This document shows, piece after piece, positions 24,699 to 34,598 of a stretch of DNA of 64,000 bases (the stretch's first letter is position 1; the number at the start of each line of letters is the position of its first letter). Origin of the DNA: Zygnema cylindricum. Taxonomy: Eukaryota; Streptophyta; Zygnematophyceae; Zygnematales; Zygnemataceae. The notes below the pieces were generated by a model. That model did not search any database. It was not told where the DNA came from and worked only from the letters and a program-made list of their open reading frames with translations. The position numbers and the translations under genes are program-made. The stretch covers positions 62,001-126,000 of the forward strand of contig JBBHKE010003115.1 of the NCBI GenBank assembly GCA_037447655.1, read 5' to 3'.

Positions 24699-25478
24699 TT
24701 TTTGATAGATTTAGGTGTGTAAGATTTTTTAGTGATCATACAAAAAAATACCTAACGTGATTCGTTAAGGTTCAAGGGTCGAAGCTCAATTTAGAATGTT
24801 TTGTGTCGCTTCAGTGGAAAATCAAAGCATCTTCTTGCTTTTTGAGGTGTAGAAGGTGATACTTGGATCAAATGGTTTTTATTGTAAAACTTTTGCTTTA
24901 GTTCAGATGGAAAGATAATAAATTGTTGAAAGTTGAACCATATTTCCGTTCATGAAGTTATTTAAAGTTTTTCTTATTAATCTAAATGTTATATTTTGTA
25001 TACATAATATATCATCGTGTGCAACTTGTATTTGTTGTATAAGTATTTCATCTTTAAGATTTTATTCCAAAAAATGTTTTCTTTTTTGTTTTTATCGTTT
25101 GGCAAGAATTTAGGGCATGGTCAAATGTTTGAAGGTGTTTATCAATACTTTGAATCGCTTTCGCCTTGTTATATGATATTGCAATATTTAATAGATATCA
25201 ATATTTATAGCTTCAATTTTTTAAGACGTAGACATATCAGTTGTTGAATTAATATTTTAATGTTCATTTTATTTTCGAGATTGGCGTTCTTATCACACAA
25301 ATGCTAAATTCTTACGTTAAAGTCTTAAGTATACCAAAAGGCCAAAAAACATTGTTTGAGCATACATATAACACGTAAAGACAGCATGCAAAGATTACAT
25401 AAAGGTATGGTCAGGAATGAGTAAATTGGGTAACTTATATGCTTAAGATTGAAAACCCTCAAAAAACAATATGAAAAG
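24699..25478. other. AT-rich non-coding DNA, no gene seen
   Basis: Probably the 3' flank of the trihelix-like locus. No coding frame, RNA gene or clear repeat was recognised. Confidence 0.5.
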
Positions 25479-26532
25479 TGCAACTCTGAGACCTCCAGAG
25501 GTCCTCACAGTAGGCAGCTCACAAGAAGCCTCTAAGATAACCCTGACCCCTTTGTGTTTCAGCAAGAATAACAGTCACCCTAATAAACAAAAGCTCTAAC
25601 CACCTTCACCCTTGGGAAGGGAATACTCCCTTAAGTCGACAGCAAAAAAATCTCTGAATTTGCTCCCCTGAGCAGTAAGTTATGGGTGGTCAAAGATGAC
25701 CTTTATAGTAACAAGCTCTCTTATAGAGAGGTACCTAAATAGCACTGAGTCTTGGTCTGCCTACTCACGACTACATACTGCTAAACCCTAATCCAATAGG
25801 AGTAGTATATAGTACAAGAAGGTACAATGGGCGATGTATTTATTGTACGTCTATTGTACGACATAGTCTACAAGGTAACACCTCTCAAATCGGGGGCCAT
25901 GGTTCCTCCTCCCATCTTCTCCGGTATCAAATAATGCGGCGCCACACGACAGCGCGTGACGTTATCTCCGAATGCGTTCAAAAGCTCACTTCGGATGGCG
26001 GCTACAATGCTGGTCGTCCAATCAAAACGTATATTACACGGTTAAGATTCGCGTACGTGCATGAATTTTTCCTCTTTGTTAGTTTGGTGTTAATTAGCCG
26101 TTTAGTTAAGGTTTATTTAACTTTGAAATCCGTCACGTGTATCGTTTTGATAAAGCCTTAGTGGATAAAGCTAACGACTACATAGTAAACCACAAACCAA
26201 GGTTCAAATCTGGACTTAGGCAACGTTTTGGTAAAATATCCTCTGCTTCAAAATATGCCACTTTCTACATATGGCGGCAGCCATGGCATACCTTTGATCT
26301 CCACTCTATCTCTTTAAAGTATAACTAAAATATAGAATAAACTATTAATTACATGTTTTTTGTCTCTCTCTAGACAGCACAGGTAGCCATGGCTCTATCT
26401 CCCTCTTCAACCTTCAATGACTACAACAATTGTGGGAGCTGAAGATAGGAGTTAGAGGCAGACTGCCTCGGCTTCTTTTTCTGCATTTCATTTTAGACCC
26501 AGAAAATACTAAAAGAACCATTAATTTCTCCA
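25479..26532 (-). repeat. Copia LTR E (3' LTR of a truncated copy)
   Basis: A 1054-bp LTR aligning with A-D but clearly more diverged. On the minus strand it begins TGGAGAAATTAATGG and ends GAGTTGCA. Polypurine-like AAAATAAGGGGAG precedes it at 26533-26545. At about 26153-26222 the plus strand has TTAGTGGATAAAGC and GGTTCAAATCTGG, the most tRNA-like version of the module in this orientation. Confidence 0.85.
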
Positions 26533-26545
26533 CTCCCCTTATTTT

Positions 26546-27819
26546 CTAGTCACTCTTTAATTTCAGACCACCCTTCTCCTTGCAGAAAATTAGCTTAGGG
26601 GAAGGTACAAGTTTGGTCATCATATGTGCTTTCATCTCGCTATCTCGTCTTTACTCTAAACTGATTATTTTGTTTTCCACCTTCTCTCTAACAAAGATGA
26701 GTCTAATATCCATGAGTTTGGCTTTCAAATGATGTTTAGGATTGGCAGCAATAGCGATTGCTTTCTGATTATCACAAAAAACAAATCTGCACACCACTTT
26801 TTTAGGTGACGAAACTCACAAAGCAAAAACTTGACCCGCATCAATTCTTTTACAGCAGAGCAAGAGGCCATATACTCAGCCTCTATGGTGGACTAAGCGA
26901 TAACCTTTTATTGTTTGTTACTCCAACAACAAGCCCCATCACCCACATATAATACATATCCAGAAGTACATCTCCTCACGAGTGCATCACCGTAACTAGC
27001 ATCACTCCAAGTAGTGATGTCAGTATTCCCTCCACCCAAATGCAACCATAGATCCCTAGTTCTTATCAAATATCTAAGGACTCTTTTAGCTACCTCCCAA
27101 TCTCTCTTAGTGGGAGCATTTAGAATTCTACTCAGCACTCCTACAGCTCCTGCTTAATCCGGTCGGGAACAATTCATTAAATAGATTAGTCTTCCCGCTA
27201 CTTACTTGTAAGGAATAGTTTGCATGAACTTCTGTTCTTCCAGACCTACTTCTTTGTCTAAGATCATGACTCCTTCTTCCACACACGCCTCATTTCCTTT
27301 CTTTAACTCCATTGGAGTTGTACAACTATTAGCCTTATCCATCTAAAACTTTTCCAACATGTTCCCTATTGCTTCTTTCTAAGTCAGTCTTATAATCATT
27401 CTTTCTCGGTTTCTTTCTGCTTGAATTCACAAAACATATCTTGCCTACCCCATATCTTTCATCTCAAAATCTCGCTTTAAGATTGGTTTTCGGTTTCTTA
27501 AATTTGTCCATTGATTTACTTAAAACAAGCAAATCATCAATTTATATTGCAATACAAATAACACCTACCTCATCTTCTAAAACATAGATTGAGTGATCTG
27601 AGCTGATCCTGATATATCCTTGACCAGTAAAAAAATCATCAAGCTTCTTATTCGACTGTCGAGGCGCCTGTTTCAAACCATAAATAGATTTAATCAGCCA
27701 AAATACCTTACTTTCCTCTCCTTGCTCCACAAATCCTTCGGGTTGTTGCATGAAGATCTCCTCTTCCAATTCTCTATTTAAAATTGTTGTCTTGATGTCC
27801 ATCTGGTGCACCTCCATGT
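26546..27819 (-). pseudogene. Truncated copia copy 3: RT and RNase H remnants
   Basis: Similar to the pol 3' end of units 1 and 2 but with many stops. Recognisable pieces are RNase H TWSDASYGD in 26908-27138 and the RT start HQMDIKT with EEEIFMQQPEGF and IKSIYGLKQAPR in 27542-27817. The YVDD region in between has decayed (frame breaks near 27540). The copy ends abruptly at about 27820, where an LTR fragment of a different, gypsy-type element begins, so the Gag, protease and integrase parts and the 5' LTR are missing. It is older than units 1 and 2 judging by divergence. Confidence 0.85.
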
Positions 27820-27829
27820 CTTACATTTG

Positions 27830-28122
27830 TCGAGCATGCCCGAGAATCCCCAGGGAAAGGCCCACAGCCCGGGGTAGTTGGCCTCGGATTCCTGCAAACA
27901 ACCCCCCCCCCCCAAATGTGAAAGGCTTCCCAGAATAATGATCATGCCCCCTACTGACCCCCCATCCTTCCCATAGATATGCATACAAAGATAGGAGAGA
28001 CACCGGAACCGGGAGTAAGAGAAAGTGCATGGGGGGGGGGCGAAAAGATCTCCTTTCCCCCTTCCTTTCCCATTAGGCCAGGGAAAGGGATTTGGGTTCT
28101 CGGTAATCGGGTCGGTCCTCCA
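27830..28122 (-). repeat. Gypsy LTR fragment (copy of 29303-29600)
   Basis: About 290 bp nearly identical to 29303-29600, from CGAGAATCCCC to GGGTCGGTCCTC, including the C8-10 run and a CCTTTCCCATTA string. It abuts the truncated copia copy at its left edge. Its right edge corresponds to the LTR terminus next to the polypurine tract of gypsy-1. Confidence 0.85.
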
Positions 28123-29302
28123 ATTACACTTATTCACGGGAAGTCTATAGCATTTGTTCCCTCAAAACCCACTGTTTCGATACAAGGAAGTGGCAGTTTT
28201 ACTCCGAGGAGTTCATGCCAAAGCAAAAGAAACTACAAGCGAATACACAAATGCACTATCACGTGGACACATAGAAATAAATAGGAATGGCTGTTTCAGA
28301 TTTAACAATATCACCTTGACCACAAAAATAAAATATAAGATGGAAGATATAAAAGATGGCGAAGCAAGCTTAACATACCCCGACAATTTACGAGGACAAA
28401 GAGACAAGGGCGAACTCTCTCCCGATGGTAGTGTAAATAGGTTTGGTACTCCTTTAACCCTCGGGGTTTGCAGTTCGGAACCGACCAGACTCTTCTCAGT
28501 TTGAAGCAGCGAAAGATCCAGAAGTCACCCTAAGGGACGATAGTGCCAACTACCAGCCCGAACTATGATTCCCACAATGGACAGATCAAAAACAAAGATG
28601 GCAATAGAGTCAAACAAAACAAAGATTCTTCCAAAAGAAAGTTTGTTGGATTTTCTGAGGGTTTTCACAGGAGACAGTACTGAAAAGTAACCTGTCTCCT
28701 TCGGCCCCAAGTGCCTTATACAGCAAAAGCTTGTCCAGTTTCAGGTCCAAAAGTCAAACCTACGCTATTAGCCAATGAGCGGCCAGCAACGGCAACCGAA
28801 CTAACATAAGACAAAATAATGTGTACTACACTTGGGGCAAAAAGTTCGACCTCTGACTACGGCTAGATCTGCGGCCAGAAGTTATTATTTGTTCTATAGT
28901 TTGTAAGACAAAGTACTAAAAGGACACGGAAGTGCGAAGCTTTGACTTAATGTAATAAATGAACCACTGGTCAGCTGAACATGAACTAAATTGCTACAGA
29001 CAGCTAACAGCATAGTCTAGATTACAATCCGGAAGTCAACGTAGCAATCCACAATGTACCCCCCACTAGGGCTGGTGGAAGCTAGTGCTATGTAGCGGAA
29101 CTGCGATCTTTCAAACGGTAGAACTTTGTCGTACGGCCTCCGTTAGGCACAAAATAAAGTGCGTCTTGTTCCGTAGAGGAAATACTATAATCCTTCTGGC
29201 TGGTTGTGCTTGCTTCTCCGTAATCTGAGAACAGTACGGGTAGGAAGGGTACGGAAATCCTCGGTAATAAAAAGGGGTGCCTGAAAAGCACTCGAGCTTG
29301 AC
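28123..29302. other. No gene recognised between two LTR copies
   Basis: This lies between the two copies of the gypsy LTR end and may itself be LTR or older flanking DNA. A 116-codon plus-strand frame (28154-28504) has no recognisable domain. A 41-bp string at 29263-29303 recurs at 43359-43398. Confidence 0.45.
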
Positions 29303-29600
29303 AAGTGTGGAGCGTGCCCGAGAATCCCCAGGGAAGGGCCCACAGCCCGGGGTAGCTGGCCTCGGATTCCAGCAAAGAACCCCCCCCCTCCAAATGCGAA
29401 AGGCTTCCCAGAATAATGATCATGCCCGCTGCTGACCCCCCATCCTTCCCATAGATATGCATGCAAAGATAGGAGAGACACCGGAACCGGGAGTAAGAGA
29501 AAGTGCATGGGTGGGGGCGAAAAGATCTCCTTTCCCCCTTCCTTTCCCATTAAGCCAGGGAAAGGGATTTGGGTTCTCGGTAGTCGGGTCGGTCCTCAAC
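29303..29600 (-). repeat. Gypsy-1 3' LTR, polypurine-proximal end
   Basis: On the minus strand the LTR begins TGAGGACCGACCC right after the polypurine tract AGAGGGGGGGAAG (about 29601-29614). Only its first ~300 bp can be delimited, through the copy at 27830-28122. The far boundary is not visible, because the 5' LTR of this element seems replaced beyond 42660. Confidence 0.7.
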
Positions 29601-29623
29601 TTCCCCCCCTCTTAGTCAGCCTT

Positions 29624-30160
29624 GACTAAGAAAAAGAAATAGTTACCCGCCCAATTCACAGTTCCCGCAGAACCATGGACTAGGGGATGGAGAGCGTGAT
29701 TCCCACGAGGAGGGGAGACAAGATGGATGCCAACACTGCCGCACTGATTGCAGACCAAGATGTCGTGCTGCTGGGAGGACAAGTTACATGATGAAGAACA
29801 GGAAGGGGGATCGGCAAAGTAAGTCATGTGGAAAGTGGGTTCGTCTTCCAATCCTCGGAGATGGCAAGGAGCCACATTGATCTGATTCTCTTTAATTCTT
29901 CGACCATCTTTCCCCTCCAAAGTCAGAACTCCCTTGTTTGAGACTTCCACCACTTTCAAAATCACCCGCCCGGCAGAAATGTCAAGCGTGTCCTTTTTCT
30001 GTTGCATTCGATATACAAAATCTCCCGGCATAAACCGTCGTTGTCTGGGCACATAATCCCCGTTCCGGCGCTAGGAATACCATAATTGATCCCGGTGTTG
30101 TGCCGCCTGTAAATTCCCCATGGCGAGAGGCATCTCTCGGAGGAAGATCTTGGCACGATC
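29624..30160 (-). pseudogene. Gypsy-1: integrase C-terminal tail and decayed PHD finger
   Basis: The frame at 29612-30052 carries the typical gypsy integrase tail (FMPGDFVYRMQQ, then an SH3-like stretch with ILKVVEVSNKG and LEGKDGRRIKENQ), followed by LVCNQCG. A frameshift follows. In another frame the segment ends PWFCGNCELGG before a stop at about 29640. CxxC, a spacer, then W-F-C-x2-C is the skeleton of a PHD finger, and the same module is complete at the end of the gypsy-2 integrase. I infer that the PHD finger is ancestral to the family and has decayed here. A further stop separates this part from the integrase core. Confidence 0.72.
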
Positions 30161-30295
30161 GGCGATCAGTTTTTCGACAGTCCCTTTGTGATCCATTTCC
30201 GGGAGGACCACTGCTTGGGCCGAGGCAGCCCCGGGCATAATGGGATGCCGTCCGAATAAGATGAAGTAAGGACTATAGGAGTGGAGGGAAGCTTG

Positions 30296-31669
30296 TCAGC
30301 TGAATCTGTATCCCATGGCAATCCAAGGCACCCTTTTGTCCCATTCTCCCAAGTCCTCTTCCACAGCATATTTCTGTAGGGACCGCTTCACAATTTGTAC
30401 GCACCTTTCAGCCAAACCGTCGGCTTGAGGGTGGTCGCGACTGGTAAGTCGATGGTCGATGAGGCATTTCTCCAAAAGATTTGTAAATTCTCCGGCGAAT
30501 TCCGATCCCTGGTCTGTCAGAGCCTCTGCTGGCGCTCCAAATTGGGACAAGATCCTCTGCAAGAAAGCGTCGGCGATGGACATGGACTCCTTTCGGGGTA
30601 GAACCACAAGCTCTATCCATTTGGAGAAATGTTCAATCATGACCAGGACGAAACGATTCCCACGTCTACTGGTCGGAAGAGGTCCCAAAAGATCCAAAGG
30701 CCACCGATAAAACATCCCCCGCATAGGGAGAGAATGCAACTCCGTCCCGCCCTTTGTGTCAAAGGAGGCCTTAACTCGATCGCAGGAAGAGCAAGTTTGT
30801 ACGATTCGGTTGACTTGGGCCCGTAACCCGTGCCACCAATACGAGCATGTAACTAGGGAAGTTGTCCACTTCTGCCCGAAGTGTTCACATTGCTTGTGGA
30901 GATTAGTAATCAGAGTTTCTCGATCTGATGAGGGAGGAACCACTTTCCTCGTACCGTCTGACCATTTCCGGAGGAGAACACCTCGGTCCCATTCATACGC
31001 CTTCATCCGGGTCTGCACTCGGGACAATTGAACTCCAGCCAAATGGGGAAGAGGCGATCCCTGCTGGATGGATTGGAGAGCCTCGGAGTCGTTCCAGATG
31101 TCTTTCCATCCGGCTCCAATGGGTGCCTGCCCCTCAACATCTGCTGCAAAGGTGGACAGTGCCCCCCCAGATGGAGAAAGCCAAATTAAGGCGGAGGATG
31201 CTCGAATGAGTCCCAAACTGATTTCCGAGTCTTCGTCATGCCGAGCGCCGTTGGAATCCAGTGTAGAAAGATCAAGGTTTTGGCTAAGTTCGTCGGCATT
31301 CCCATGGATTTCCCCTGCCCGGTGAACGATGCTGAAATCATATTCCTGCAGGATAAGCACCCATCTGGCGAGTTTGCCGGTCAACTTACTATTCTCCATG
31401 ATCCATTTCAGGGGTTGGTGGTCGGTTATCAGTGTGAAAGGGAACCCGTACAAATAAGGCTTGAAATGCTGGATGGCCCACACAGCTGCCAAAAGCTCCC
31501 CATGGTAACTGCTATAATTCCCCTCAGCTCGGTTGTTGCTCCGGCTGGCATAAGCCACCACATACTCGGCTCCGGCGTCGTCAACTTGGGCCAAAACCGC
31601 TCCCAATCCAAACCTGCTCCAATCAGTGTAAAGAAGGAAAGGTCTTTGGTGATCAGGCATCCGGAGCAC
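30296..31669 (-). CDS. Gypsy-1: RNase H and integrase core
   Basis: A 457-codon open frame. RNase H motifs include LYTDWSRFGLGAVL, EYVVAYASRSNN and LITDHQPL. The integrase zinc region has H-x-C-x2-H spacing (HKQCEHFG) with CSSC. The integrase core shows all three catalytic acidic residues, in WPLDLLGP, ALTDQGSEF and DGLAERCVQ. The frame ends at a stop after GYRFS, before the C-terminal tail. It is the best preserved part of gypsy-1. The product would process RNA/DNA hybrids and insert cDNA into chromatin in the nucleus. Confidence 0.9.
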   Translation of the reverse strand: MLRMPDHQRPFLLYTDWSRFGLGAVLAQVDDAGAEYVVAYASRSNNRAEGNYSSYHGELLAAVWAIQHFKPYLYGFPFTLITDHQPLKWIMENSKLTGKLARWVLILQEYDFSIVHRAGEIHGNADELSQNLDLSTLDSNGARHDEDSEISLGLIRASSALIWLSPSGGALSTFAADVEGQAPIGAGWKDIWNDSEALQSIQQGSPLPHLAGVQLSRVQTRMKAYEWDRGVLLRKWSDGTRKVVPPSSDRETLITNLHKQCEHFGQKWTTSLVTCSYWWHGLRAQVNRIVQTCSSCDRVKASFDTKGGTELHSLPMRGMFYRWPLDLLGPLPTSRRGNRFVLVMIEHFSKWIELVVLPRKESMSIADAFLQRILSQFGAPAEALTDQGSEFAGEFTNLLEKCLIDHRLTSRDHPQADGLAERCVQIVKRSLQKYAVEEDLGEWDKRVPWIAMGYRFS

Positions 31670-31675
31670 TGGGTG

Positions 31676-32939
31676 TTACTTCAGGGCATTTTTCAAGAAC
31701 TGGAAAGCGATATGCTGTTCCTCGGCCCACAGCCATTCTTGATCTTTCCGCAATAGCTTATTTAGGGGCTGGGCGTGACTAGTGAACTCAGGAATAAACC
31801 TGCGATAGTAGTTGGCCAAGCCGAGAAAGGTGCGCAAGGTAGAAAATGTCCTGCGGGGGAGGAAGAGCGTCAAGGGCTGCAACCTTAACCATATGGGGAC
31901 CCACTGTTCCAAGAGTCACCTCATGTCCGAGGTAAATAATTTTCTGCACCCCAAAAATACCCTTGCCCGGGTGACATTTCAAGCCCGCTGCTTGAAGGGC
32001 CTGGAGAACGATCTGGATATGCTCCAGGTGTTCTTCAAAGGTTTTGGAGAATATTATCACATCATCGATGTAGCACCGGGCACAATCAATTCCTCGGAGC
32101 GCTTCGTCCATGGCCCGTTGGAACTTGGCTGGTGCATTCTTCAGTCCGAAGGGCATATAAATCCACTCATAAAGTCTGGATCCGGCTCAGAATGCCGTTG
32201 TCTCCCGGTGTTTTGGTTTCATGGCAATCTGGTGAAATCCATTCTTCATATCCAGTGTGGAGAAGATGGTGGCCCCGGCAAGGGAGTCAAAAATCTCTTC
32301 CGGGGTTGGCATTGGATAACAGTCAGGAATGGTGGCCGTGTTCAGCATGCGGTAATCCCCACACATTCGCAAATCTGCAATTTTCCCAGATGAATCCTTC
32401 TTTGGAGGGAGAACTGTGGGGGAAGCAAACCCATAGAGTCTTGTGCTTTCCTGAACCAACCCGGCGTCTACCAAAGTTTGGACCTTTGCGGTGATAAACT
32501 CCATCTCCTTGAAGTTGGGAGGATATTGTTTCTGCCAAACAGTTGCGGTTTCGTCGAGCAAGTCAATACGAAAGGGGGTTCCTTTGTATATTCGGACATC
32601 AGTTTCTGACCAGGAGAAAACCTGATTGTTTTCGGCCAAGAGTTCCGTTAGCTGGTCTTTCTGCCGAGGGTCTAGCCGCTCCCCCAAAATCCAGTCCATC
32701 TTTACCAGCTCAACTGTGACCCAAGCTTCCGGTGGTCTCCCCCAGAGATCGATGTCGAATTCTAGCCCAATCGGTGGATCCGCCTCTACTCCTCCGGATA
32801 ATACTTTACTGCTGACAACTTTCGCTAAGCTGTCCCTTTCTGAAATACCGTTCCCCCCCACTAAAGAAACTCCTGGGTGTAGAATTTTTATCCTCTGTCT
32901 CCCCCCATCAAGCTGCAAATTGGCTTGTATTGACAACAA
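31676..32939 (-). pseudogene. Gypsy-1: reverse transcriptase
   Basis: Fragments 32187-32939, 31788-32156 and 31676-31912 together give a gypsy RT: ASPTVLPPKKDS, DLRMCGDYRMLN, FSTLDMKNGFHQI, MPFGLKNAPAKFQ, the catalytic RCYIDDVIIF, then TFLGLANYYRRFIPEF of the connection region. A stop at about 32187 and a frameshift near 31850 interrupt it. The first frame is in the same phase as the upstream methyltransferase frame, with a single TAA between them at 32949-32951. Confidence 0.88.
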
Positions 32940-32948
32940 TTTTGGAGC

Positions 32949-33593
32949 TTAAAGGTATCTTTTGCGGGAATCTGGAAAATGGAGACTGGAATATGCAAGA
33001 GCATGTTTTGTAACCCATGTAATGGTATTCAAATCCATGCCTTGACCCATTAAGAAACATCTTTGCAGGTTTGAAATACCTGGTGCGGCCGTGGTTCCCG
33101 GATGGAATCCCATGGTTTGTTCTCGTTCTGAAATTGTTGGTGTCGTCAAAATTCCGGCCTTGCTGTCAAAAATCATCCCAGCTGCTCCTTTTCTGAAGGC
33201 GTGACTGTGAGGAATAGAGACCAACGTGGGGAGGGCTTTGCGGGGAGACCCGGGTTTGTTGCATCGGAAGAAAGAAGGAAGATCCAGTTTGGTTACAAGT
33301 GTGGCAATTCTTCTTTCTCTAAGTACTTGTTGTACTGAAGTTTGAGAGTTGGAGGTCTGTTTCTCGAACAGTTGCCGGAGGACCGGTAGCGGGATCATAT
33401 TGGTCCAATATGCCCGGAGTCTGTGTGCTCGAGATCCCATTTGAGCAGCGTCAAAAACCAAAGGAGCTCCCAAAGTCCGGGTTACTTGTTTCCAGCTGTC
33501 TGCCACCTGTTTTCGTTTATCATCCCACGTGTGGACGTTCTCCAGGATGTACCCCACTGGTGTGTCCTGGAGCTGCTGAATCCACGATATTAA
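32949..33593 (-). pseudogene. Gypsy-1: C5-cytosine DNA methyltransferase, C-terminal half
   Basis: From 33593: a helix ending QDTPV, then GYILENV (motif VI, ENV), GSRAHRLRAYWTN (motif VIII-like RxR), then TISEREQTMGF, and NLQRCFLMGQ (motifs IX-X). The sequence aligns segment by segment with the gypsy-2 methyltransferase. The spacing of ENV, HRxR and the RQR-x-LLGR-like end resembles DNMT3-type enzymes more than DNMT1 or bacterial ones. The cofactor-binding motif I is at 37275-37330, but motifs II-IV, including the catalytic cysteine, were lost when a retroelement inserted at 33594. The enzyme is therefore dead in this copy. It ends at TAA 32949-32951, in frame with RT. Confidence 0.88.
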
Positions 33594-33929
33594 TGTCCAT
33601 TTGTCACAGCTTGTTCACACCAATCAATGAGTCTTTTACGTCACTTTAATTATATCAATCCGTTCGCTCCCCCAATCCGTGAATCTATTCAAACCGCCAT
33701 AATAAATCCAATTAGCAGTTACAGGCAAACAGTCTCGTACGCACGAAACTGACTTTTCAAAACATCCCCCGAAAATTTAGTTTCGTGCACCCAGAAAAAT
33801 ATGCAGCGTGTAATGCTATGTTGCTACGATGCGCTAGTTTGACATCGCAGTCCTAACTGCTGCTCTTTTTCACCTTTAACTTCCTCCTCATTGCCTCATC
33901 TCCTGAGACTAAAGCTTTCAAATTCTACA
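33594..33929 (-). repeat. TR-GAG 3' LTR, truncated
   Basis: On the minus strand begins TGTAGAATTTGAAAGC after the tract GCTTTAGGGGAG. About 160 bp (33594-33757) repeats at 37124-37274, sharing TCAATGAGTC and CCAATCCGTGAATC. The remaining part of the LTR that exists in the 5' copy is absent. Confidence 0.75.
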
Positions 33930-34078
33930 CTCCCCTAAAGCTTTAGACTCATTAGTCCATGTTGTACGCAAATGTTTCCACTCTAATGGATAAACAAAAG
34001 AAAAAAAAAAAAAAATATTCAAAATTCTGTATCAACCTCCACTGTTCATCATACAATAAATTTAGCAAAAACACCACA

Positions 34079-34411
34079 TCACCAGTGCTTTGCCGACGTC
34101 GCCATTGCTCCTGCTGCCCTCTGCCAATTCCCAGTCGCTTGCTGCCTTCTAGCAAAAAGTGTCCTGTAATAGCTCCCCTTACGCCATAAATGCATAACCC
34201 CTGAATGTTTAGTTGCTTGTACCTGGAATAAAATAATCAGCGTGTAAGTGTCATACGGCACCACTCCTTTTGCTGCGCCGCTATGCTGCGTCGCTGTTCG
34301 CGACGCGAACTTCTTCTGATGATTCTCCACTGCTTTCGCTGCGTTCTGCCATGTCTCCCGAAATTTCCGTTCCTGACAAGTCATTGCTTCCACCACCTCC
34401 TTTGTTTTCAA
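34079..34411 (-). pseudogene. Short copia pol-like remnant
   Basis: The frame starts near TKEVVEAMTCQERKF, resembling the EAMTCxER stretch in the linker just before RT in copia units 1 and 2. The remaining ~80 residues are unrelated. It may be the residue of the pol gene lost by this element, or chance. Weakly supported. Confidence 0.35.
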
Positions 34412-34598
34412 AAATACATAAATAAATCTTTTTGTTTCTTTTCAACTAACTCAACAAGGAAGAATACAAATCTAAAGTCCAACCAAAAACAAATAGAATG
34501 TCAAACAAAGTTGTCTTTATAAGACATGCTTGTAAAATAAGTTTTTCAAAACTAAGATTTCTCTAAATTCACATTCTTCAGAAATATCCTCCAGAAAA

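Noticed and set aside
28154-28504. 116-codon plus-strand protein between two LTR copies
   Set aside because: No recognisable domain, opposite to the surrounding elements, and lying in what is probably LTR or flank sequence.
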